A stretch of 64,000 nucleotides of DNA from Heliocidaris erythrogramma (Eukaryota > Echinodermata > Echinoidea > Camarodonta > Echinometridae), in contig CM046855.1 in the NCBI GenBank assembly GCA_025617745.1, positions 46,541,813-46,605,812 of the forward strand, read 5' to 3'. Made by a program: the position numbers and the translations under genes. How positions within the stretch are numbered: position 1 is the first letter of the stretch; each line of letters starts with the position of its first letter. Positions 11,814 through 23,512 of this stretch are shown here, in pieces. The notes beneath the pieces are model-generated. The model did not search any database and was not told the DNA's origin. It saw only the letters and a program-made list of their open reading frames with translations.

Positions 11814-12371
11814 CTATGATCAAGGTACAAGGATAAAGGTGCCAAGTCTTCCAGCACCAGCGGCCTAGATAATTGGTAGTTTGGTGGGTACAGTGCGTGC
11901 ATATCGTGAATCGTTCTTCATGACCAGGCTTTCGTGGCTTGTTTTCTACTCTTCCCGGCCCCCCCCCCCCCCCACTCAGTATTATTTAGGGTACGCGTAT
12001 GCTTGTTCCCTCCCTTTGAAAGCACCCCCTATCTCAGGGCTGCCAAAATTTCTGAACCCCCCTGTCGCGGGCTCTGCGCGGGCTTTTCCTGCTTTGGAGA
12101 CCCCCGTAAATTCAGAACACTGCTCAATGTACCCCCTATCTCAGGTGAGCTCTCATTCCAACCCCATATCTCAGGACAGACACCAACCCCCTCCCAAATA
12201 AGCTGTCATTACAATACCTTGGAAGAGATGGGGGCCAGTGTTTCTACTTTTCAAAATGAAATAATCCTGGCTGAATGAGCTATCAAAACTAGCAGGAATT
12301 TCAGGAATTTGATCCTGGGATTTGATCGATTTTTCAAGATATTTCATAACCCCCCTTTTTTTTAATTTCTC

Positions 12372-12376
12372 AGGTG

Positions 12377-12407
<31 letters not shown>

Positions 12408-12550
12408 TAAAGAAAAACACCCCCTTTTTTACAATTCACGGGCAGGATTGTGTCGCCCCAAAAATACCCCTTTACCGGAGATTTTGGGAACACGCATGCG
12501 GTCCCTTCGACCTCCGAGGGGGGGGGGGGGGGGGGGGGGGGGGGCCGGGC
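12372..12550. repeat. (GA)n microsatellite and long G tract
   Basis: GA dinucleotides run from 12379 to about 12407. A nearly pure G tract of more than 20 bases follows at 12520-12544. Confidence 0.9.
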
Positions 12551-13541
12551 TACTCCTTAACTTTATGTTGGGGTGTTTGAATTTAGCTGTGGTTAACTAC
12601 ATACGATCAGGGAATTCCTGGAATGTTATAGAATGAAGATAAAGTAATTTTCCATCGAAAAAAATTTAGTTCCTGGTTTTGAGTTTAGATCTTACTAGGC
12701 AACTGGGCAAGGTGAATTTGCATGTTGTGTGGTAAAAAGCAGATCAATTGGCTAAAATATTAAGTTAATCATGTCAATATTTCTTTATAATGTACTGTAG
12801 ATTAATGAATTTAGCCCTCTAAAGAACAAGAAAACGTACCAGCTTCAGGGGGCTTCGCTCCCTGAACCCTCAAAAGAGGATTTGCCCCTCGACCCCATCA
12901 GGGGCCCTGAGCGGGCCCCTGTACCTCCGGCTTGGGTTTTCAGGATTTTTTTGAGCTGAAGGAAGCAAACATTCAAACCCGAGTATGCAGCTCAGCAAAA
13001 TGGAGCTGCTTCGAGACGAGACGAGTTCAGTGCCTGTTGCAAACTCTGCGGGGCACAATTTTGACCACTATTTTTTTATTTTTTAATGCATTCACATGAA
13101 ACGACTTTATGCAACTGAAGGCGTTCTTATTAAAGAAATGTACAGTAGCCGCATTAGCATTTTTAAGGAAAATAGCGAAAAACATATAAAACCGGCAAAA
13201 TATGTTTTTTCAACTAAAAATATGTTTTTTTCTAGCTGAATAATGTGTTTTTTGAAAGTGACAGGTTGGCAGCTCTGCATATAGCACTATCTCAGCCGTT
13301 CTTCAGAAGCAAAAATTTTCCAAAGACCCCTCCCCCATGACGGCGATCAATAATTCCTGGCGCCCCCCCCCCCCCCTATTAGGAAATCCTGGATACGCCC
13401 CTGCAGCGTGTGGGTAATTCTGGTAACAAAGATTAAAGGTGTGTGTGTGGTTTTTTTCATGAAAAAGCGGACCTCAGCCCAAGAAGGGGGGGGGGGGGGG
13501 GGTCGTCCGACCACTTCGACCCCCCTCTGGCTACGGGCCTG

Positions 13542-15246
13542 ACCCCATGTCTGTGTAGCAAATGATGGCTCTTGCACTACAGTTGCGTAATAAGCGATTT
13601 CGGAATTGGCCCATGAGCAACTTTTCGCAAACGACCTTTCCCTTTTTTCATTAGGATATGCATCTTTTCAAAGAAAGATAATACGTAAGCTTACCCGACA
13701 TAGCAACATACAGAATTCAAACTCTATGAAAGAAAGACATCGTAGACCAGGGGGTCGTTTCATCAAATCAACTCCATGACACAGACAGTCATAACTGTTG
13801 TCGGCGATCTACGGAAATGTCATTGACCTGAAAAACTGTTTCACGAAGACATGATTTTTTTTGTTTTGTACTCATCGGCGAAAAAAACATAGTCTATATC
13901 ACAGTCCATTGGAATTATCGTCAATTACCCAAACAGATTTTGAGGCTCAGTTTTCCCCAAACTATTCCAAAATGTAAAAAATGGCAGCTTACATGAATGC
14001 CTGTGATACAAACATCCCGTTTACATGAAAAGATGTGCTTCTTATGGCATCTTAGAATTTATAAAATTGAGAAAACTCGAGGAGGCTTTTGCGATGTACA
14101 AATCTATTTTTACCACTGGCATTTTTACCACTGGCATTTTTACCTCTGGCATTTTTACACCGAATCTGTTTTCTGGCCTCAGCCAGCTACATTTCCAGGA
14201 CTTAGGTACAACTCTCCTAATGATCAGACAAACAATAAAAAGCTTTTCAAATTTTCTCTCAAATTTTCGGTAGGGAGCGGTGGCAGCACAAGAGTATATT
14301 TATATATGGTATATTATATCTGTATTAAAGATATAACAGGTTTAATTTGGCTGGGCCGGGAAGGGCATACCAGTATGGCCTGCTATACATTTGGTTCGGC
14401 CGGGGGGGGGGGGGGGGTGGATGTGCCCCTGTGCCCTACTCGGACCCCCACCGCCAACAGTCTTTGTCGGACACGACATGACTTCCACCATCATCAATAT
14501 TTTTTGTTAAATTTTCAACAATGGCCTATTTTTAACAACCTCAAAATTAGGGTTTTATTAAAGTTCGTTCGGCCAGAAGATGTTGTGTACGTCTGGTTTA
14601 GAAAAGTGTTTAATTTAGTTGACCCCCCCCCCCCCATTCCCTATGATTCATTATTATGTTATTTCATTTTTCATAATATTTGTACACTTTAACAATAGAT
14701 ATCATTACATACCGACATTTCAAACTTGTATGATTGGACGGTGAAAGGGGAATTCCTACAGTAACAAGTTCGCAAAGAATTTCAGTAGCCTTTTCCATCA
14801 CCTATGTGAATGTGTGAACATTACAATGAAGTATTAATAATCCGAACCTGATTTCTACTAAGGGATGTACAGAAGGGTATTGAAATTGCCCTCGAGTTGA
14901 TTTCTCGAAAGGCTTTGCGATCGTGTTCAGTATAAACCTAACTTACAACATCCCTGTTCATGAAAATAATGGCTAGAGTTTAAGTTTAAAGGAGGGTAAT
15001 TTCTATGATAAAATGCTGATAGTTTTGATGAATAATAATGTGCGCATTTTGTCCTTTGTAACTTTCAACACAGTATTGCGTTCAATTGTGACGTAATCAA
15101 AATGATGATGCGCACGCATCAAAATCCGCATAGTTACAAAGTTATCTTTTGACTTACAATTTTCATTATTATTGTTGTGTGCATACATATTCAAGCGAAT
15201 TTGTTCCATCGCTTCTGAAAATTTGTCTTAATTCGAATATTTCATC
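13542..15246. other. Gene-free stretch before the Glu/Lys-rich gene
   Basis: It holds a possible degenerate MITE copy near 13750-13860, a triple 15 bp repeat of TTTTTACCACTGGCA at 14108-14160, a G tract at 14402, a C tract near 14622, and AT-rich sequence. A 231-codon frame across 13997-14692 crosses these tracts and is not credible as a gene. Confidence 0.5.
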
Positions 15247-17636
15247 ATGAGCGACGAACGTAAGTCATATCTAGAAAACACGTACAAATCATACGACTAG
15301 AATATATTTTTCATTATCTTGTTCACCATTTAAAGCTGATTTATGCCAGACACCAATAATGCAACATTGCGAGTGCGATGCGAAAGGTAGCTTGGGGCTG
15401 CATCCCCAGATAATTTTTAAAGTTTGGATAATTTGGCGAATTGCCCGGATATGGACATTTTTAATTTTATCTCGTGTATTCCGATCACGAAATTTTTAAT
15501 ATAAGGTGTCAACCAATGCTGATAAATAAAGTTATTTTTGATTGAGGGGAAGTGTTGAATAAAGAAATTAATCATGAAAGCTGATACAAGCACTGTGTAT
15601 GAAAAATGAAATCTTATTGAAATTATTTAAACTTTAGTAAAACCAGTCGATTTATTTCTTAATATAATTTTTTGCTTAAAGTACTTCAGTTTGGTCATAT
15701 AAAGAGTCACTCTATCGATATTTCCCTTTCTTATTATTCAGGTAACAGAGTTATTCCTGCTTTCAAAAGCGAGTTAGCAGACGGGCTTGCTTTTGAGGAA
15801 TTCGTGTACCAAAATGATATACAGATCAAGCAGATCGACGCGTTCCTCAAGTACTTCAAAGAACAAGCAGCAGCACTGACGACAGATGGCCTGGAAGTCG
15901 TACAGCAGAAAGAGGCGAAGGCAGAGGAGGAGGAGAAGGCAAAGGAGGAGAAGGCAAAGGAGGAGAAGGCAGAGGATGAAGCAGATGAGGAGAATACAGA
16001 GGAGGAGACAGAGGAGGAGGCAGGGGAGGTGGAGGAGGCAGAGGAAGAGACGGCAGAGGTGGAGGAGGCAAAGGAGGAGCAGGTAGAAATGGAGGAGATG
16101 AAGGCAGAAATGGAGGAGGTGGAGAATGTAGAGGCAGAGGAGATGAAGGGAGAGGAGGAGAAGGCAGAGGTGGAGGAGATGAAGGCAGGAAAGGAGAAGA
16201 GGGCAGAGGTGGAGATGAAGGCAGGAAAGGAGGAGGCAGATGAGGAGGAGAAGGTAGAGGAGAAGGTAGAGGAGAAGGCAAAGGTGGAGAATTTAGGGGA
16301 GAAGGCAGAGGAGGAAGCAGAGGAGGAAAATACAGAGGCGGCGGGGGAGGTGGAGAAGGCAGAGGAGGTAGAGGAGGAAAAGGAGGAGCAGGCAGATATG
16401 GAGGAGGTGGAGAATGCAGAGATGGAGAAGGCAGAGGAGGCAGAGGAAGAGACGGCAGAGGTGGAGACGGCAGAGGTGGAGGAGACAAAGGAGGAGCAGG
16501 CAGAAATGGAGGTGGAGAATGTAGAGGCAGAGGAGATGAAGGGAGAGGAGAAGGGAGAGGAGGAGGAGATGAAGGCAGAAAAGGAGGAGAAGGCAGAGGT
16601 GGAGGAGATGAAGGCAGGAAAGGAGGAGGCAGAGGAGGAGGAGAAGGTGGAGGAGAAGGTAGAGGAGAAGGCAAAGGTGGAGAATTTAGAGGAGAAGGCA
16701 GAGGAGGCAGAGGAGGCAGAGGAGGAAGCAGAGGAGGAAAATACAGAGGCGGCAGGGGAGGTGGAGAAGGCAGAGGTGGATGAGGCAAAGGAGGAGCAGG
16801 CAGAAATGGAGGAGGTGGAGAATGCAGAGGAGGAGAAGGCAGAGGAGGAGATGAAGGCAGAGGAGGAGATGAAGGCAGAAAAGGAGGAGAAGGCAGAGGT
16901 GGAGGAGATGAAGACCAGAAAGGAGAATGAGGCAGAGGAGGAGAAGGCAAAGGTGAAGAATTTAGAGGAGAAGGCAGAGGAGGAGAAAGCAGAGAAGGAA
17001 GAGGTAGAGGAGATGAAGGGAGAGCAGGGAAAGGGAGAGGAGATGAAGGCAGAAAAGGAGAAAGGGGCAGAGGTGGAGTTGAAGGCAGGAAAGGAGAAAG
17101 GGGCAGAGGTGGAGATGAAGGCAGGAAAGGAGGCAGAGGAGAAGGAGAAGGTAGAGGAAGAGGCAAAGGTGGAGAAAAAAGCAAAGGTAGAGAAGGCAGA
17201 GGTGGAGAAGGCAGAGGTAGAGGAGATGAAGGCAGAGGTAGAGGAGATGAAGGCAGAAATGGAGGATGTGGAGAATGCAGCGGCAGCTAAGATGAAGGCA
17301 GAGGAGGAGGGGAAGGGGGAGAATGTTGATGTGGAAGAGAAAACGGTGAAGGAGGATGAAGCAAAGGCACAGAAGATGAAGGCAGAGGAGGTGGAGGCAG
17401 AGGCAAAGAAGACAAAGGCAGAGATGGCAGTAACGTTGGTGGTAGAGACTAAAGCCACAGAGGAGGAGCAGAAAGAGGGCAAGGAGAAGGTGCAGGAGAA
17501 GGTGGAGGAGGAGAAAGATGAAGATGGGAATAAAGAAAGTGTTCATGCTGACAAAGACCAAGCTGAACGAAGAAGACAGAAATGGTGGAAACTTTTATGC
17601 TGTTTTAGTTGGAGGAGGCGCAGCAGGCACTCATAA
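15247..17636 (+). CDS. Glu/Lys/Ala-rich repeat protein with basic Trp-Cys tail, two exons, ~635 aa
   Basis: Exon 1 is tiny: ATG at 15247 encodes MSDE plus one base, then donor GTAAGT at 15260. Exon 2 begins at 15742 after TTATTATTCAG in the matching phase, restoring Arg, and runs to TAA at 17634-17636. About 60 N-terminal residues are ordinary sequence (NRVIPAFKSELADGLAFEEF; QIDAFLKYFKEQAAAL). Some 540 residues follow of MEEMKAE, KAEVEE and KVEEKVEEKAKVEN type repeats, strongly acidic and predicted helical or coiled-coil. The last 25 residues change to RRRQKWWKLLCCFSWRRRSR, basic and aromatic with a Cys pair, which could bind or be lipidated at a membrane (inference). Higher-order copies of the KVEEKVEEKAKVENL block lie about 400 bp apart near 16246 and 16640. 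I do not recognise a family; antisense open frames are low-complexity shadows. Confidence 0.75.
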
Positions 17637-17677
17637 GTTGTGGTAGGAGAGGATACAATATCGCGATTGTCTTTGTG

Positions 17678-17694
17678 AATAAATTGTAAATAAA
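17678..17694 (+). promoter_or_regulatory. Two AATAAA polyadenylation signals
   Basis: AATAAA occurs at 17678-17683 and 17689-17694, about 45-55 bases after the stop codon of the repeat-protein gene, a normal place for its 3' end. Confidence 0.65.
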
Positions 17695-17881
17695 ATTGTA
17701 AATACAAATAACTGTTGTACTGTTGGGCATTTTTTGAGCCATTTTTTGGAAGAGACGGACTGGAGAATTTGATAGAGAGAGAGAGAGAGAGATAGCAAGA
17801 CAAGAAAAGAGATAGAGAGGGGAGATAAAAACAGAGAAAGAAAGAAAGAGGGAGAGAGAGAGGGAGAGAGAGTACGAGATA

Positions 17882-18044
17882 CTGTAAAACCAGAAACTTT
17901 TGCGACATAAAACTCGCAAAGTGCAATAATTTTATGTTGTTTCGATTGTGATTTTATTATTTTGCAGCATGAAACTTTTGTAAATCTCGACCCCTCACAA
18001 AATTTGCCAAAGTTTCATGCACGCAAAAATTTCTGGTTTTACAG
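17882..18044. mobile_element. 163 bp palindromic MITE with TA duplication
   Basis: It starts CTGTAAAACCAGAAAC and ends with the inverted form TTCTGGTTTTACAG. TA flanks both ends (17880-17881, 18045-18046), as in Tc1/mariner-type insertions. Confidence 0.8.
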
Positions 18045-18425
18045 TAATGTATAAGGCAATGTATTTTTGCGGATTTTACTCGGTGACAAAAGTTTCAAAG
18101 TGGGTAATTAATCTCATAAATTGGGTAATTGATAAATGAATAAGCTAATACAAGAACCTAGATTAAGCATATCTTTCATTTTAATCTTCCCTTTACAATA
18201 GTCGGGAAAGAATGATAGATAACACATAATGAACAAATAATGTGTAAAAAACAAAACGCGTTCAGACAGATATATACTGTAACATTCTTGATTCTTTTAA
18301 TAATACACGCACTGGCCTGAAAGTACTTTAAAAATAAATCAAGGTATAAAAAATAAAGCATTATCACCTGTTTCACACTCACATGTAAATATCTCTTTTC
18401 TCAAGTTTTCTCTTCCTTTGAATCA

Positions 18426-18463
18426 TTTTCTATTCCAGAATGAATGCATTCTGGAATAGAAAA
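18426..18463. repeat. Perfect 17 bp hairpin
   Basis: TTTTCTATTCCAGAATG is followed by AATG and then its exact complement. Confidence 0.85.
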
Positions 18464-18740
18464 GTTCTCAAGGGAAAATTGTGAACTCCAATTTGAGGGA
18501 CTTGGTTGTTAAATTTTAACCTTTGTACATAAAAGTATTTGCATACTAAATCAACATTAATGATTGTTTGCTTAAAAATAACAATTTAGTACAGTTTAAA
18601 AAAGTTCTCAAGTGAAAATTTTCAACTCCAATTTGAGGAACTTGGCTGTTACCCATTTTCACTGAACTTAACTTTATACATAAAAGTATTTGAATACTAA
18701 ATCAACATTAATGATTATTTGCTTGAATAACACAATTTAG
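18462..18740 (+). repeat. Tandem duplication, ~138 bp unit
   Basis: Two adjacent copies contain AAAGTTCTCAAG, CTCCAATTTGAGG, ACATAAAAGTATTTG and CTAAATCAACATTAATGAT. They differ by scattered substitutions and a small indel. Confidence 0.8.
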
Positions 18741-18859
18741 TAAAACTGTAAGGGCTTATAACCATGTATATTTTTTCAAAAGAATCAGTACCTTAAAATG
18801 GGCTGACATGCTTAATGATTTGTACGGGTTTTTCATTTGTTCTCCATATTTTCATCAGT

Positions 18860-19795
18860 ATACAGTGAGTCAGTAAAAAGGAAACCCATATTCAAGACCC
18901 AATATCTTGAAAATGAAGTGAAACTGCTGAAATATAATATAATGGTATAATAGTGGTTGATGTCGTCTTTAATTTGATAGGCTGCTCACCTAAATGTGAC
19001 CATGGATGGCGGAGCACTGGTCATTTTTAGAAGTATATCAAAATTGCTTTTGCCCAAGTTTGGAATGAATGATGTGCAGGTGTCACTTTCTTTTGGGTAA
19101 GTCCATGGAGACTATTCAACCAAACTGTTGGTTCACCATCCATTTCATTCAAAACTTGGGCAGAGACAAATTTGAGATGAATCAGGAAACAAGATGAATG
19201 CGACTGCATCTCCTATATGCCTCTGCCTAAATTCAGTTGATGGCTCAAACTGTTCTTGAAATATTGTGATAACCAGAATAAATGGCCTCCAATTGACCTC
19301 TTTGACGTTTGACCTTCCACCTTATAACCCAAAAGACTGATCACTTATTCTCTTCCTAGTCATGAATACAAATAGTTGAGATATATGGAGATAAAGGTAA
19401 AAAAACATTAATTTCACATACACCTGTATAATGACCTGTATGACCTGCCACCTTTGACCTACGTGAACAGAAATCTAATCAGTTCGTCTCACTGTGGTGA
19501 TGCATACTAGTTCCAAGTTTGAAGTTCATACCTCAAATGGTTCTTGAGATATCGCGTTAACAAGGCTAACGCCAGCAATTTCAGAAATTGACCTGTGACC
19601 TTTGACCTACATACCCCAAAATATAATCAGGTCGTCTGCTTATGGTGAAACATACTAGCACCAAGTTTGAAGTTCATACCTCATGTGGTTCTAGAGTTAT
19701 CGCGAGAACGAGAAAGCAGGACGGACGGACAGACGAACCACCCGAAAACATGATACCTCCAGCACCACCTTTGGTGGGCGGAGGCATAAAAATGC
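18860..19795 (+). repeat. Tandem-type repeat with TGACCTTTGACCT cores, ending in a GGCGGAGGCAT hairpin
   Basis: Degenerate ~165-170 bp units carry ACCAAGTTTGAAGTTC and GAGATATCGCG phrases. The block ends in GGACGGACGG, then CCCGAAAACATGATACCTCC, and a GGTGGGCGGAGGCAT hairpin arm. A more regular copy of the family is at 21430-22255. TGACCTTTGACCT is exact at 19596-19608. Confidence 0.75.
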
Positions 19796-20687
19796 TACTT
19801 TTCAGTTTTCCATGATCAGATTTTATTGATCAAGGTATCAAATCAAATCAAAGAAAACGTGATAGGCTACAATGTGAGTATCGTTAACTAAATCTATATG
19901 TGCTGATTGCAGTGATATTCAGGGTTGAATCTGGGTTTCTATTTTATTGGCTCACGCTGTATAGTTTTTATATGAGCACACATATGTGTAATGATGAGAA
20001 CATTGAGAATGACAAAGCTAAAGTTGGAGCTTTTAATAAAGGTCATCAGCCCATTTCTAGGCTCTTATTCCTCTGATAGAATGAATATAGTGTAAAACCT
20101 AAAAAAACCCTGTACTTTCCTACATAAATCTTATGGATCATCCTTATTATTATCATTTCCTCATCATTCTCAAAAGCTATTCAAGACAATACTCCCGGAT
20201 CACAATTGTCAAGTTTCAAGCTTTCTATCCAATCTGATTTTGAATTATCTTAGTAATATAAATCCTTGCTCATGCACTGTTACATGAAGCAATTACACGA
20301 TGCCAGAATAATTAGTACCTCGTTAAAGGAAAAGAATTTTTGTCTTCTTCACAAAAATTGCATTAACTAGACAACTCTTAACACATTTGTACATAAAATA
20401 ATTGCTCTGACAAGGACTTCAAATAAGTGGCACAATGGCACATTAAAGAGTTAATTGCTTCCACTCTTTAGACTACTGTTAAAACAATACACAAAGCTTG
20501 CATGAGTTTGCTGTCCTCCACAATGCCTCGTTATCAGATCACGTTTAACCAAATTGTTTTAAACTTTTTTGACAACTCCAATAAATAGCATCCACATGGC
20601 AGATTATACACGTGTCTTCATTTCTAGGAAAAACTTGCATTAGTATGCACGAGTAAACTTTGTTGCAATGGAGGGCGTGAGAACCAT

Positions 20688-20890
20688 CTACATGTATTTC
20701 ATAATCTTGGATATGCCACCTGTGTACGGATGGCAGATTTGCATTCCTGCATTCCCTAAACCACCAGGGAAAGATCTCCAAGAAGAGTTTTGGTGGTAGC
20801 AGGCAAGGATTACAATATGATTATCCTGTAGAAGGAAGGTCACTACTTTCCAAGGTCTTTTAGATGCGAAAAGACATGCTGTTCGATGGC
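20688..20890 (-). CDS. Candidate last exon of the minus-strand beta-propeller gene
   Basis: A good acceptor (TTTGTTTTTTGCAG) precedes 20890. In phase 1 the exon reads GHRTACLFASKRPWKVV and LLQDNHIVILACYHQ to a stop at 20688. In phase 0 it reads AIEQHVFSHLKDLGK and stops at once. Phase 1 also fits the natural-looking frame of the exon at 21261-21401, but the upstream exons are all phase 0, so an exon may be missing between them. Confidence 0.4.
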
Positions 20891-21260
20891 CTGCAAAAAA
20901 CAAAAACAGAAACAATAGAAAAGTATTTATGCATATTTTTATCTACGGAACATAACGATATTGCACTTCCAAAGTTTGGATATCATTACAAACAGACTAT
21001 GGGTGATTTAATAGTCCAGGAGATAGGGGGGGGCATTTTATTCACGAGTGATATTCTGAAAACTACATTATATTTTATGTTAGTGAAAGAATGAAAATTG
21101 TTATAACAAAATGAATTAGGACAAGTGAGTGTTTAAAGTCTGGGCAACATCACCTGAAATGGATTGCTCTACCATTGCCTTCAAGAAATAGCTGAATTTT
21201 TGGGCCAAAAATTCTGTAAGCATTCGGAAAGCCTTTCTAAATAGATCATGGCAGATTTAC

Positions 21261-21401
21261 CTTGAGGGTTGTATTCTTCTGAGGGTAGTTCTTGAGGCAG
21301 GTCTTCCAGAGGCACTGGCGGGCTGAGCGACGTATGTGAATGTGCTGGAGATGGGTCTTGAGAGTATCCACTCGCAGGAAACGACTGATACAGTGACTCC
21401 A
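21261..21401 (-). CDS. Candidate Ser/Pro-rich linker exon of the same gene
   Basis: Acceptor CTATCAG precedes 21401 and donor GTAAAT follows 21261, giving 141 bases. The phase 1 frame reads ESLYQSFPASGYSQDPSPAH and PPVPLEDLPQELPSEEYNPQ, typical of a disordered linker. The phase 0 frame is also open but rich in Cys, His and Trp, and looks spurious. Part of this exon (GAGGCAGGTCTTCCAGAGG on the plus strand) is repeated at 22754-22772. Confidence 0.5.
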
Positions 21402-21429
21402 CTGATAGAAACGATAATATTCAAAACAA

Positions 21430-22255
21430 GATGAATGCGACTGCGTCTCCTATATGCCTCCGCCTAAATTCAGTTGATGGCTCAAACTGTTCTAGAAATA
21501 TTTGATAACGAGGCTAAAAACCAGTAATTTCATAATTTCATGTAAATTGACCTCTGTGACCTCTGACCTTTGACCTACTTACTCCAAAATCTAATCAGTT
21601 CATCTTTCTATGGGGATGCATACTGGTACCAAGTTTGAAGTTCTCACCTCAGATAGTTCTTGAGATATCGCGGTAACGGTGCTAAAAACCAGTAATTCCA
21701 TGTAATTTCATGTAAATTGACCTCTGTGATCTCTGAACTTTGACCTACCTACCCCAAAATCTAATCAGTTCCTCTTTCTATGGGGATACATACTGGTACC
21801 AAGTTTGAAGTTCTTACCTCAAATAGTTCTTCAGAAATCGCGGTAACGGTGCTAAAAACCAGTAATTCCATTAATTTCATGTAAATTGACTTCTGTGACC
21901 TCTGAACTTTGACCTACCTACCCCAAAATCTAATCAGTTCCTCTTTCTATGGGGATACATACTGGTACCAAGTTTGAAGTTCTCACCTCAAACAGTTCTT
22001 GAGATATCGCGGTAACAGTGCTAAAAAACCAAGAATTTCATGTAATTTCATGTAAATTGACCTCTGTGACCTCTGAACTTTGACCTACCTACCCCAAAAT
22101 CTAATCCGTTCCTCTTTCTTTGGGGATACATACTGGTACCAAGTTTGAGGTTCCTACCTGAAATGATTCTTCAGTGGGACGGACGGACGGACGGACGGAC
22201 AACCCGAAAACATAATGCCTCCGGCACCCACCTTCGGTGGGCGGAGGCATAATAA
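21430..22255 (+). repeat. Tandem array of four ~170 bp units with terminal hairpin
   Basis: CTAATCAGTT or a near version recurs at 21591, 21761, 21930 and 22101, each time with ACTGGTACCAAGTTTGA and TTCAGATATCGCG-type phrases. One DR1-like TGAMCTTTGACCT lies in each unit (21564, 21734, 21903, 22074). The array ends with GGACGGACGGACGG, CCCGAAAACATAATGCCTCC and the complementary GGCGGAGGCAT. Confidence 0.85.
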
Positions 22256-22460
22256 TCATACAATGGAAACCTGCTACAAAGAGCTCCGCTACAACGAGAT
22301 TCCCGATAAAACAAAGTAATTTTTATGGTCCCAAGGTAACCTATTTTATTTACCTGTCTGTATAAAGCACATTTTCAAAAGATAAAAAGCACAAGGAACA
22401 GGAACGACATAAAATTCAGCATGATATGAACAAAATTACAATGCGTACAAACAAAGAACA

Positions 22461-22690
22461 GGGGTGGTATTCTGAGATTTATTTTATCTTGATTTTAGTG
22501 AATAGATTTTAATTGTCATAACAAATTTCCAACTGCAAAATTTCATTGGTGTTTGCGCAGATGAATTCCGCGTACGCAGCCACTTTTGCGCAGGCATTAA
22601 CCAATGATGCACCATAAGCGTGCATTTTGTTATGACAATTAAAATTATTTCACTAAAATCAAGATAAAATAAATCTCAAAATACCACCCC
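22461..22690. mobile_element. 230 bp palindromic MITE
   Basis: Arms of about 65 bp (GGGGTGGTATTCTGAGATTT and its complement ending ATACCACCCC) flank a short centre. They share TTTTAATTGTCATAACAAA near the inside. Confidence 0.85.
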
Positions 22691-23402
22691 AGGGCCATAA
22701 AAAGAAATGGAATAATAAAATTAGAAAAGATGCGTTTCAGAAAACTCTTCAATGAGGCAGGTCTTCCAGAGGTTTACAGTCCTTTTCAGGACTTCACACT
22801 TTCAAGAAAGATTACTTCTACACTCTCTGAATTTCTATCTCGCCTTTCCTTTCTTCTCCTCTCAACTTTGCTCCACTTTCTTCTTCTTACTCAATAGTCC
22901 TTTTCAGGACTAACCACATGGTGAACCGTAAACCTTCTCCACGTCTTCAATGAGAGTTTGGCAATTCTTTAATCAAATGGGTCAGGAGCTTTAGGTCTCG
23001 GTCTGTTTACTGGTTTGTGGGACAATAAGTGTAGTAGCGGGCGTGTGTATCGTACGTGGACATAACTACCGTTATAGATGATTTCGTTTTGAGCCTGCAA
23101 TTTTCCTGGGCACATGAACAATGTGTGCCTTCCCTAACCTCTAAATGACTTCACCATGCCTGGTTCTGTAATAGACAATGTGGCAAGAATTTGCCATGAT
23201 GAATATGCAATACTCTGGGACAAAAATGGCCCCATAATATACTAGTAGGCAATCTACGTGTAGTGTTGCCTATTTAATTATGCTAAATTAATCACATCAT
23301 AAGTGTATCCTTTATCCTTTATCTTTTATTGGCATGTAGATTTATTTCTACTTTATAAAGTATTAAGCCGAACTGTATGAATGAAAGACGGGTTAAATTT
23401 AC

Positions 23403-23501
23403 CTCACACTGGTAGATGGTAGAAGGGTATAGTGGGATGACATCTATGAAGCCATCTCGAATACCAAGGAATAGCTGTGAATCACATATGACACCAATAG
23501 A
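23403..23501 (-). CDS. Beta-propeller gene exon
   Basis: A 33-codon, phase 0 exon reads VICDSQLFLGIRDGFIDVIP and ends CE at donor GTAAAT. The alternating hydrophobic pattern suits a propeller strand. The acceptor (GAAAG before 23501) is weak because a MITE now begins at 23513. Confidence 0.5.
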
Positions 23502-23512
23502 CTTTCACAACA

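Larger units (their letters stand above)
11328..13278. mobile_element. Inner element of the nest
   Basis: It starts AGAACTGCCAAG and ends TTGGCAGCTCT, a short inverted pair. It sits at a TATA point of the middle element. No transposase is seen. It contains a GA microsatellite, a long G tract and a perfect hairpin at 11758-11813. Confidence 0.6.
11176..13403. mobile_element. Middle element of the nest, hAT-like MITE family (second copy at 45550-45814)
   Basis: Ends are CAGTGGCGTATCCAGG and CCTGGATACGCCCCTG. Comparison with the uninterrupted 265 bp copy at 45550-45814 shows that the first 150 bp and last 125 bp match it, and that about 1.95 kb has been inserted between them. Confidence 0.75.
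10476..13541. mobile_element. Outer element of a nested set, hAT-like termini
   Basis: It begins CAGGCCCGTAGCCAG and ends with the inverted copy CTGGCTACGGGCCTG. Inner matches such as AAAAGTGGACC (left) and its complement AAGCGGACCT (right) extend the similarity. The element contains the one at 11176-13403. No clean target-site duplication remains. Confidence 0.6.

Noticed and set aside
13997-14692. 231-codon open frame
   Set aside because: It crosses homopolymer and 15 bp repeat tracts, has no domain, and its composition is that of AT-rich non-coding DNA.
15734-17482. Antisense open frames of several hundred codons over the Glu/Lys-rich gene
   Set aside because: They are complements of a GA-rich repeat; they give only Ser/Pro/Leu runs and lack splice or start signals.
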